Source: Mesostigma viride
Lineage: Eukaryota; Streptophyta; Mesostigmatophyceae; Mesostigmatales; Mesostigmataceae
Assembly: GCA_009746045.1 (NCBI GenBank)
Contig: RPFO01001021.1
Location: forward strand, 255,391-319,390
DNA length: 64,000 nucleotides
Direction: 5' to 3'
Below, piece by piece: positions 1 to 11,225 of the stretch. Position 1 is the first letter of the stretch, and every line of letters starts with the position of its first letter. Below the pieces are notes generated by a model. The model made no database searches, was not told the origin of the DNA, and saw nothing but the letters and a program-made list of their open reading frames with translations. The position numbers and the translations under genes were made by a program.

Positions 1-57
1 AACTGCATGAACTGCATGAACTGCATGAGCTGCATGAACTGCATGAACTGCATGAAC
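1..57. repeat. 9-bp tandem repeat at the left edge
   Basis: About six copies of the 9-mer aactgcatg, with a few substitutions, run from the window edge to about position 57. The array probably continues to the left of the window. Nothing suggests it is coding. Confidence 0.85.
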
Positions 58-1139
58 GGCATGAACGTGGTCGTCCATGATGCCCTCTGATCATCATGTC
101 ATGCAGGGTCAGAATGCAGTCCGGATCATCAGGCTCAAGCTCGCCTTGGTCGGGTGCCGCATTTTAATGACTCACATGTGTTCGATGTAGATGGCTCTAT
201 AGTGGAGTACGCTGAAGGGCGTGACGTGGTGGAGGATCGAGCCGGTGATGGCGGGGGCGCTGGCCGGGCCGCCGGGAGGGAGCTAGGAGGGTGGGGCCGG
301 AGGTTCTAGCTAACGTAGAGGACATATTATGGGGGGCCTAGGACTCTCCGTGATTTGGAAAAAGATGATATCCAGACAAGGCCAAGTGGGCTCACTGTCA
401 TAGAGGACAACGACCCCCTTCCATTGGGGAAGCCGCGTGTTTGCACGCGTGGGAATTAGCAAGCTAGGGCAAGACCCCGGCCTAGGGTCCGGCCGTAAGG
501 ATGGAGCGGAGTGTGGGTGCGGAAATGGACGGAGCCCTGGCAGATCAGACTCGCCATCAGAGCGCATGAGAAGGGAGTTGAGAATGATGTGTTGGAGTTG
601 GGGGCGGGAGCACCCAAACAGAGACCTGATGTTATTAAACCAGGTACCGTCCGAGTCGATGAGGCGGTCGATGCTGTCGAGATACATAGATGCACAGGTC
701 GTAAAGCGAAGCGTAGTCCCCGAAGATCGAAGAGGCGATGCAGAGCATGGCGCGGGGCCATGTTGGTCCAGTGTTGATCGTCGACTTTAAAAGGTTGGGG
801 CCGAAAGCGCTGTTCTGTTGGGCACGATTCTGCTGGGCGACTGCGTTTGGGATCAGCCGATGCCGAGGGCGAGGCCACAGTCCTGAGCCGAGTGCACTAC
901 TAACGCTTGAGTAGTGTCCCCGCTGCCTGGCAGGCCGGGCGGAACTACAGCGGGAGCTGCAGGCCGGCGAATTTTCTTGGCTCATTGCAGCCGCCCGGCT
1001 TCGTTGCGTAGTCGAGCGTTTGCTCATCATAATATTGCGTTTTAGCTTCGGAAAAATATATCAGCGTGTGCATCTTAGAAAGACGAAGCGATTGGGATAC
1101 TCATGGCGGAATTTGGTGCCCAAACTTGAAAGTTATGAG
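58..1139. other. no recognisable gene
   Basis: Open frames occur on both strands, but they overlap one another and none shows a recognisable domain or a convincing exon with splice signals. I see no identifiable gene, RNA or mobile element here. Confidence 0.5.
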
Positions 1140-1600
1140 CTCCGCCGTCAGCCATGGCTACCTCGTGGCTGCATGTCCGAGGGAGGAAATGCGGCGTTCA
1201 AACTTGGCTGGGACCACTATGTAGGTTGGCCAGCAACTGCTGTGTATAGTTCATGGCAGGTTTACCAATCTTTCTAGGAATGTCCTTGGGGCCAGGCCGG
1301 CCAGGGCAGGATATGCCACCCTGGCTGGCCAAGTTGCTAGCTGGCCGGGCGCCGGCCAGACCGAGGTAGGTGTCTACCTGACTGGTGCGAGCAAGGTGTC
1401 CTACGAATATGCTATCCTATGTACACTGCCTAATCTCGGCCCTAATGCGAGGCATACCCTTATACAAAGACTCTGATGACCTGTGTTGCAAACCCTATGC
1501 TCAGGACCTGTCGGAGCATCCTGTAAACCGGGTTGTCCAGCCGTGTGCAGGGCATCAGGTGCGGTAACAGAGCCGGTGTGTCACTCAGTGCCCTGCCCCC
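1140..1600 (-). mobile_element. LINE relic (C-terminal part of the pol ORF)
   Basis: Read on the minus strand, this piece matches the better-preserved LINE at 15.1-17.2 kb. It carries the stretch around 'MLRQVL', the 'SLYKGMPRI' segment and the 'GHLARTSQ' segment. The conserved DNA blocks, such as aggacctgtcggagcat and tacaaagactctgatgac, are also found at 14.1 and 15.6 kb. Stops and frameshifts break the frame, so it is a dead fragment. Its 3' end and any tail are not visible here. Confidence 0.7.
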
Positions 1601-1739
1601 TGAATGCTCGATCCTTAATTAATGCTAGTACCCGACTTACCGTTAGAATCGAACGCATCTTCACCTCAATTCGAGGGTTTAATGCTCTGTGGCTCCCCGG
1701 CGGGACCGCATGCCATGAATAATTTTATTAATGGACCCG

Positions 1740-2110
1740 GTACGTGGCGGTGGCCATGGCGGTGGGGGTGGCTGCGGTGTTGCATGGTGATGGCCGCTAT
1801 GGTGGCGGCGGCGGTGCATGCAGAGGTGGAGATCGGCGGCCGGGGGAGGCGGTGGCAGTTTTGGTACGTGGCCAGTGGTTGCGGTGATGATGCCTGGGCA
1901 GCAGTGGTGGTGTTGGTGTTGGCAACGTCCGTATGTGGCAACGGCAGTACGCCGGAGGCAGCAGTGATGGTGGTGGTGGCGTTGGCGTTGGTATTGGCGG
2001 CGTTGGTGTTGGCATTGGTGTTGGCGGTGTGTGTGTGTGGGGGAAGGGGAGGGCGGTTATGGCGCGGTGGCATTGGCGGTGGTGGTAGCACGGCAGTCGT
2101 GGGGTTCAAA
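1740..2110. repeat. GGT/GGC-rich low-complexity tract
   Basis: The plus strand is dominated by ggtggc, ggtgtt and ggcgtt triplets. They give long Ala/Val/Gly frames on one strand and Pro/Thr frames on the other. The composition alone explains the open frames, so no gene is called. Confidence 0.7.
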
Positions 2111-2336
2111 TAGGCCGATAAGACTACCAGTTATGGACTAACACAACTCTAGCTGCATGTTGTCAAGTTCAAGAAATGTGAGAAAATAAGGCATACTTGT
2201 CTTTATTGGGAGTTGGACTATATGCATGTGCAGCGCGGGCTGGGCACCTGTGAGCCAGGTGGCGCCTGATATAACAGACCAGTCCAGGCAAATAATGGCA
2301 TATGACTGAGCAGCAGACAGCTGCTGTACAAGGCAC

Positions 2337-5300
2337 CTAAGGACCGAGAACCTTCTTATGGGAGGTGATATCGTGAGACGTCTGCAGGAGCGCTCCCATC
2401 TTCTCCGCAAGTTTTTCCCCAAACGTGTAGGCCGTATGGCTACCCTGCAACGCGCCCTCTGATTCGATGTCCCCGACCAACCCTTCCCCGGCATCTCCTA
2501 GCGCCTGTTCCAAGCCCAGACCAGCCGCGTCCTCTGGCGCCAGCAAGGCAACGGCGGCGATGTCGGTGGCTGATGTCGGGGAGGCTGATGCCGCCGCGGC
2601 ATACGAGGAACGATACAGGATGAGCAGCACGAGCAGGTGCAGCAGGATGGTGTAGATGAAGAAGAACATGCGCGCGTACTTGTTGCCGAGGACAAAGCGG
2701 CCGCCGCGCAGGGTGATCTGCCAGGGGGCAGGTTGGGAGAAGCCCGACGCAAACGCGAATTCAAGCAAACAACAAAAGACAGTGGGCACCGAGAGCATGC
2801 ACTTAGTCGTATCTCAGATCTATTTATGGCATTGCTTGTCTGCATGGCTGCGGCAAATAGCACAGCAAATGCAGTCACGACCTACATAGCCCTGCCCTTA
2901 CCATTGTCACTATTGAACCATGAGCGACCATGACCCCCCCCATACTTAGCCCTGCCCTTACCCTTGTCACGATTGAACCATGAGCGACCATGACCACCCC
3001 AACCCCTTCACCGTCTCGTGATTGCAACCCCCCCTCACCTTGTCGTGCAGTCGCAGGTTGTTGTAGCTCTTCTCATGCTCCTGCTTGTTGAACTCGAGGA
3101 AGGGGTTCATCTTTTCCTCGTACAACTTCTCGTACGTGCCTTCCACGCTCGCGTAGCTGTCCCCCGCGCAGCTGCCCAGGTACCGGAGGCCACGCAGCAG
3201 GCTATTAATAGCCCTTGGTCGAGTGTGCTCGCTCCCGTACCCATGCTTGGCCACCAGCTGGGCCACGCCAGGGATGGCCCGTAAGGCGGCCCCGCCGATG
3301 CCAGTGTCTTCCGGGGCCCATCGCGACGAGTTGTTATTGTTGTTGCTGTTGTTGCTGCTGGCGCTCGCGGGGTCGTCCGCCCGGCTGCCAGGCGCCATGA
3401 TCTGTTGGTTGTAGCGCTGCAGGTAGCGGACTTTCTCGAACAGGGACACGTTGTCGTTGGTGAGCTTCTCCACTTGGCGCGAGCTGGCGTCTGCGGAAGG
3501 GACAGAGGAATAAGGGGGGGTGTTGGAAGGGGCACAAAGGACGCAGGAGTGAGAGAGTGATATTTGAACGAGACGGGGATGTGAGGACAAGGGGGACGTG
3601 TGAGCAAAGGCGATGCATGAATGGGAGGGATGGACGCACGGCGCACAACTGGGGACACAATAAATTTCTTCTTGACACGCCAACAAATAGCGCTCAAAAC
3701 AAACCAACCAACAAAAATAGTGATAGTGATAGTGATAATGATAATGATAATAATAATAAGGCAACCTCAGCGAATCAGCAGAGAGGTAAGAGAGGTAGAA
3801 GAGGTCTAGCTTCAGAAAACGCCTCGCAAAAAGAACGCCAAATGGAAGCTAGCCAGAAGATCGCTGCCTGCCAGCCAGAGAAGGGGCAAGCCGTGAAAGC
3901 CACACACATAAGGTAGAGCAAATCAATCAACGAGAGTGCAGCAAGTAATCAGCAGAAGGCTATCGGCAAAGCACACTATCTGCCGTGACCCACCCAGCTT
4001 GTCCTGCAGCGCCCGGTTCTCCAGTTCCAACGTGGCGTTCCGCGCCCGCAGCCGGTCCCTTTGCCCACACACAATGTCCAGCAAAGAGCCATCGCTGCCG
4101 ACGCCACCCTGTGCGCCCGAGTCCATGCCAGGTGTCATCACCCACTCAGCCCCCTCCCCAGCCCCCGCCTTGGACGGCGAGGGGCCAGCAACGCCTGACA
4201 CAATACGGAGCGGGGTAGCAGGGCCGCCGCTGCTGCTGGTCGCTGCCACATCGGCCAGCGGCCCCGTCCGCCCCGACAGCTGCAGGCTGGCCAGGAGCGC
4301 GCCGCCCTCGGCCGGTTGCGGATGCGTGCGGCCAGCGCGGCTGCTCCCGGCCTCGCTGCGGGAGTGCTGGAGCTCCTCTGTGCTCTGCGGTGCCAGGGAG
4401 GTGCCAGCACAGGGCCAGGTGTTGGGGGGTGGGGTGGGTTGGGTTGGGAATGGGGAAACTGGAAAAGTCAGCACAGAAGCCACCAGGGCTAACAATGACA
4501 GCCAACCCACTCTGTCCGTGCGTCAAGAATGGATCGGTGACAGTATCACGCTGCACAACGCACGAGCGCAGGTTACCGAAGCCTTTGGCTTGTCCCTTCC
4601 ACGGGTGGCTGAAGCCGTGGGAGGCTGTCTGGTTCAACATTATCATTTCCGAAGCCCCGTTACCATGCTGAAAGTCCTCTCTCACCCACTCGCTAGTCCT
4701 AATGGTGTCCTATTTTGTTGTTCTGTTATTAATGGTCCCATCTTTAACCTACATGCGCAGATAGGTCAAGTCAGCCCCCCAGAGAGCACGGTCCCGCGGT
4801 GCTCATGGGAGCGAGGCAGTCACGTGCCTCTCTTTGACGAATGCATTACGTAATTGATGGTAGCCAGGTTTCAGCTCCCGCCCATTTCTCCGCCCACAGC
4901 AAACCTTCTGGCTCATCATGTCAGCTTCCATACAGCCTGCGATGCTGCCTGGCCCGACGTATCTTGCTCAGCCTCAACAACGCATGCCTCTTGCCAGGTA
5001 GAACAAGTCCCATACCAACAGGCCTCAGTTGGCCAGACTAAGCCAATAGACTTATTCGTTCGTCCTGCACCACAGCAGGCCATTTTGCTGCATGCACATG
5101 CCCCAAACAACCATACCCTGATGCTTCAGTAGTACATCTATTGTAACTAGATGCCCAAACAACATTTCCAGGTTGCCTATATTACAGTAACGTATTGCCC
5201 CTCACCCGCAGCAGATCCTCACAAAAGAATCTCCACAACGGAAAAAACTGCCTCGAGGCACTTCAATGCTTCATTTTAAAATGTATTATTAGTTGAACAA

Positions 5301-8300
5301 TATCATGTTATCTCCTGTTGCCCCTCACCCGCAGTAGGTCCTCCTCCAGCGACAGAATCAGCGTCTCCTGCTGCTTGACCGTGGCCTCCGCCTCTTGCGC
5401 GCGCACATTCACCTCCGTGAACGCCTGCTCTTTCTCGTGCAGGTCCGCCCTCAGCCGCGCCAGCTCCGCCACGAGCCTCCGGTTCTTGTCCTGCAGCTTC
5501 TCGTCCAATAATTCCTCCACCGCCACCCCATAGTTCCCGCTGCCCGACCTCCCCCCCGATTGCTGCCCTCACCCTCATTCCCGTACCCACTCGCGTCCCC
5601 CCCATACGCCTGCTGCCCCACGCCACCACTCGACCGCGACCTCTTGAGCCCTGCGGGCGAGGGCAGCGCATCGCTGCCCGATTCCCCCCCACCGCCCATC
5701 TCCGCGCCCACATCCTCCCAGTCGTCGGCCACCTCGGAGTCGATCAGCGCTTGGAGCACGCGCACGCGGCCCTTGAGCGCATCCACGGCTTCCGGTCGTG
5801 GGCGCTGTGACAGCTCCCGTCGGAGCGCTGCCAGCTCACCCTCGCACTGCCGCAGCTGCGCGTGCAGCGCCTCCTGGGCCGCCATGTGGGCCGCGTGCTC
5901 CTCCTGGGGGTACAAAGTGGAAGGGTTGAATAGGGAAAGGGTTAATAACGGCAGTAGTTCATAAGGGGAAGGGTTAATAAGGGAAAGGGTAAATAACGGG
6001 AAAAGTTGAGAAGGGGAAGGGTTAACAAGGGAAAGGGTAAATAACGGGAAAAGTTGAGAAGGGGAAGGGTTAACAAGGGAAAGGGTAAATAACGGGAAAA
6101 GTTGAGAAGGGGAAGGGTTAACAAGGGAAAGGGTAAATAACGGGAAAAGTTGAGAAGGGGAAGGGTTAACAAGGGAAAGGGTTAATAAAGGGAAAAGCTG
6201 AGAAGGGGAAGGGTTTCACGATGCCTTCATGATTTTCATGAGGGGTCCATTTGGGAGAAATCTGCGGTAGAATGAGATGAAAAGGGAACGACAAGAAGGG
6301 GCAGAGGAGAGGGTACGTGGCGCGCCAGAAGCAAGGGTCATGCAAGGCGGCTATACGAAGCCAAGGTGTGCAGCGAAAGCAAAGCCTTTGGTTCCCCGGT
6401 GAGCCAAATGGGTCGTGTTGTCCATCGAGACACCCCACTGCCAGTGGGTCGTGTTGTCCATCGAGACACCCCACTGCCAGTGGGTCGTGTTGTCCATCGA
6501 GACACCCCACTGCCAGTGGGTCGTGTTGTCCATCGAGACACCCCACTGCCAGTGGGTCGTGTTGTCCATCGAGACACCCCACTGCCAGGATGGGGTGGGC
6601 ACGGGTGATGCGTTAGCTCATGCTTTGCTGTTACCGAGTCACACCCGCGTCGAGATGCTAACGATTCACCAATGAGCTAGCTCATATCAAGCCATATATA
6701 CGATTCACCAAAGAGCTGGCTCATATCAAGCCATATATACGACTCACCAACAAGCTAGCTCATATAAAGCCATACGTATGATTCACCAACAAGCTAGCTC
6801 ATATCAAGCCATACATACGATTCGCCAAAGAGCTGGCTCATATAAAGCCATACATACGATTCACCAACGAGCTAGCTCATATCAAGCCATATATACGATT
6901 CACCAACGAGCTAGCTCATATCAAGCCATATGTACGATCCACCAACAAGCTAGCTCATATAAAGCCACCAATACAGCACCCATTGTCCATTTACCCACTA
7001 CCCATTCCCCAATAAAGATTCAATCCAACTAGTTCCCAGCACCCATCAACTGAATGTTGATCTAGCATCTCAAGCCACCACCCACCGCCGGTACATGGGC
7101 AAACGGTTCCCACATCACGACCCACATCATGGGCAAACGGTTCCCACATCACGACCCACATCATGCGCAAACGGTTCCCACATCACGACCCACATCATGC
7201 GCAAACGGTTCCCACATCACGACCCACATCATGCGCAAACGGTTCCCACATCACGACCCACATCATGCGCAAACGGTTCCCACACCACGACCCACATCAT
7301 GCGCAAACGGTTCCCACATCACGACCCACATCATGCGCAAACGGTTCCCACATCACGACCCACATCATGCGCAAACGGTTCCCACATCACGACCCACATC
7401 ATGCGCAAACGGTTCCCACATCACGACCCACATCATGCGCAAACGGTTCCTACATCACGACCCACATCATGCGCAAACGGTTCCTACATCATCACCCACA
7501 TCATGGGCAAACTGTAGCTATATCATGACCCACATCACACCCACCGCTCCAAGCAATCATCTCACACCACCCGTTGCCAGTGCGCTGGTCTAACTTGCTC
7601 AAGCCAATGATCTCCCACCACCTCCAGCCTAGGCATTGCTCTATTTTCTCCAAGCACCAAACCAACCCACCCACCGCTCAAGGCCATTGGATCCTACCAC
7701 CCACGGCCAGCACACGATCAAGTCCTCTAAACCAACTGCCCACACCACCACCCACCTGTACCACTAATAATGTATCATCACATTCACCAATAGCGTACCA
7801 TCGCCGATGCCAACTACCCACACCACCACCCACTGCCTGTAAACAAATGGGCCCCACCTCAACCACACCACCACCCACTGCCTGTACACGCATCAAATGG
7901 GCCCCACCTCAACCACACCACCACCCACCGCCAGCCGCGCCTCCATGTCGGCCATCTCTCGGTTGACGCGCGCCAGAAGCTGGTCCTTCTCCAGCATGCG
8001 TGCCTCCAGATCTGCGCTGCTGCCCGCCGTCACGCCGCCACCATCCACACCGCCACCACTTCCCGCCCATCCCCCCTCCGCGAGCGCGGACGCATGGTTG
8101 TTGCTGTTACTGGCTGCTTGCTGCCGCAACCGTGCCAGCTCAGCCGCCATCTCGTCGCGCGACCGCTCGAGCTGCTGCGCGCGCTTCAGGGCACGTTCCA
8201 CCTCCTCGGTGACGGCGTCCAGCTCCGCCTGCAGGGGCGAACCGAGCACGGGGGAGACCAACGGGGTGGAAGGGGGGAGAGCGGGGGTTTGAACGGGGGG

Positions 8301-11193
8301 GTGGGCAGGCAACGGGAGCAACAGAGGAAACTGAGCAAAAATTGCCAAAGGAAGGCAGATGTGAAGCAAGTGCGTGGCGTAGAGGCCTATACCCCCCCCC
8401 GCCACCCCACCCCCTATCCCCCTACCTACCAACCTGAGTCCAGCAATAACTTTTCGCCTACCCCCGGGGTTCCCTCCCCCCCCCCCCCCGCTCCTATTGT
8501 CAGACAATATCCTCAATCCCGCTATCTTTTGTGTCAATCCCACTCTTCCTCTCTCCGGCCCGCGTGGATCTCAGATCCTGGTTGGGGGGGTTGAAATCTT
8601 GCCTCATCCATCTTCCCCCTGCCGGTCTTCTCCACTCTCTATCCCCCTTACTTTTATCGCACCCGTCCCCCACCTGCTTGGCGGCGGTCTCCTCCTCGCC
8701 CTGCGACTGCATCTCGAACAACGCACTCTGCGTCTTGTCGTGCAGGCGCTGCAGCGCCGCCACCGACGACCGCGCCTCCGCCAGCTGCGCCGCGCCGTGC
8801 TGCTCGCGCTCCAGCGCTGCTGCGAGCGCTGCCTCGGCCTCGGCCGCGCGCAGGGACACGATCTGCTCCACCTTATGCTCCATGTCGTGCTCCTGGCAGA
8901 CGCCACCGGGGTGGGCGGGTGGGTGGGTGGTGGGGTGTTGGTTGGTTGGTTGGTCGGTCGGTCGGTCGGTCGGTCGGTCGGTCGGTCGGTCGGTCGGTCG
9001 GTCGGTCGGTCGGTCGGTCGGTCGGTCGGTCGGTCGGTCGGTCGGTCGGTCGGTCGGTCGGTCGGTCGGTCGGTCGGTCGGTCGGTCGGTCGGTCGGTCG
9101 GTCGGTCGGTCGGTCGGTCGGTCGGTCGGTCGGTCGGTCGGTCGGTCGGTCGGTCGGTCGGTCGGTCGGTCGGTCGGTCGGTCGGTCGGTCGGTCGGTCC
9201 GTCGGTCGGTCGGTCGGTCGGTCGGTCGGTCGGTCGGTCGGTCGGTCGGTCGGTTGGTTGGTTGGTTGGTCGGTCGGTTGGTTGGTTGGTCGGTGGTGGG
9301 GGTGGGGGTGAGGGATGTGGTAACGGGGGTGGGGGATGTGGTAGAAGGGGGTGGAGGGAGTGAATGCAATGTAGTGCGTGAAGTCAGGAAACGAGAAATG
9401 AAAGCGCAGCCGCAAGGGGGGGGGGATGGTTGCGTGTTGTGATGGGATGGGATGCGCCACGTGACGTGACGGCTGGAGCTGGAATAAGCAAGTGCCCACA
9501 GAGCAGGTGGCAGTCTAGGCTGCCTCAATAGGACGGAACAATGGAGCAGGTCCAGGCAGGTAGCAAGGGGCAGGTGAACAGCAAATGTAGCCGCAATCAG
9601 GGTGACCGTCACATGCCGGATCTTTGTACATGCATACAGGATCTTTGCAGCGATCCAGCAAGGGTTGGGCAAACGAAAAGGCACCTGCGACCTCGGGGGA
9701 GGCGCTGTGCATAGGATGTTTAGGAAGTAAACGGGGAATATCCGCTGTGCTGAAACTCGACGGAGGCACTGTACATAGGATGGTCATGAACCGCTATGAT
9801 GGATGGGTGGTAGCAGGCATAGGAAGTCGTCGAGGAGCGCGAGAAGGGAAAGACAGCTGTGACAGTGAGGAGCCGATGGGACATGACCCACCAAGCCATG
9901 CTTCCACCGCGACCACATAAAAGGAACCTCAGCTCAGTGGCCAGTCACAGAGCTGCATGCCGCCGAACGAGACGCCTTGTTTGACCTTACTGTCCCTCTA
10001 TAGAGCTAGCTGGTACAGCTAATCCAGCGATGCGTCATGCATATCTGCATACCGGGACCATGCCACGTGACAATCCATTCGCAACATCGAAATCCATCAA
10101 TTCGCAGCGAGACACTTGTCTGACCGACCGCCAGCCACTGCGCTAAACGATTACGCTAGCACGGTGACGAGTCAAGTCCCACGCACCACCATCCATCACC
10201 ACCCACATCCGCCAGTTTCCCAGCCAACTACTGAACAACATCTGGAGGGAAAGAAACCGCGGCTATAGCTAGCTACGTACCAGCACCGCGTTGCGCTCCT
10301 CCAGCCGCCGGATTGTGGCCTGCAGCGCCTTGACGCTGGCTGCGTCCGCACTTGCCAGCTGGCGCGATGGGAGCCGTTCATTGTCGTAGCCGAGAGGATG
10401 GGTAGCAACCAATGAGGTTGCGGATTTGGGAAGCCACGGTTTGCCGCACATCGTGAATGGCATCAGTGCATGGTTGCAGATACTGAGAGCGATTACCTTG
10501 GCGGTATCATCGTCTGAAATGCGAATGAAGATCAGCAGCGCCAAGCAATACAGCCTCGACTCTCTCCTCGGAGCAATCCCTAGATAATCATACCGTCCAT
10601 ACACAGGGCGCGCTTACCGTCCATTAAAAGCACCTGACTGCTTACCACACACACCGAGTACCAAATTCACTTGCAGCCATTCTGACTGCGCACGTCACGC
10701 CAACGTAGTGGGGACTTGGAGGACTCCCCATCTGCCTTACCACAGGCCATTCCTTGGCCAGGACCGCATTCATGTATGTGCCTCGTTCACTCCACGCTGC
10801 TTTATGGTACTTGTTTGTCCTTTACAACACTAAAACTGTCGTTACGCTGCCCTTACAACTGTATATAAATCTGCCTTTCAACCTATTTGCCTAACTGCCA
10901 GTTCGCCTATTTGCATACCTGCCTGTTAACCTATTCCAATACTACTCCCCACAACAGGCGGCCGATGAGCAACACCATCGCTAGCCACCAGTGAGACCCA
11001 GCCACACAATCTTTCTGCACCATCGACCACGCAGGCAAGTCATCGACCTGACACCATGTGGGTCCACGATGGCATATCACAAAGTGGCAGCCTTTGAATA
11101 GCATTTTTGCATGATGACTTGCATTAGTAGCATAGCCCCCTTTCCCACCTCAACCCCTTTTCCCCACTTTCCCCCCCTATCCCTACCCCTTTT

Positions 11194-11225
<32 letters not shown>

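Noticed and set aside
1622-2113. Ala/Val-rich 163-codon frame
   Set aside because: Explained by GGT/GGC/GTT-rich low-complexity DNA; the opposite strand is equally open.
6166-7593. Open frames and CRISPR-like regular arrays of 34-39 bp repeats
   Set aside because: The repeats abut directly with no unique spacers, no cas genes are present, the DNA is eukaryotic, and the arrays are intronic minisatellites.
8500-9684. Long open frames of Pro-Thr-Asp-Arg (-) and Ser-Val-Gly-Arg (+)
   Set aside because: They are translations of the GGTC tetranucleotide array, which lacks stops in every frame, and it lies in a CASP intron.
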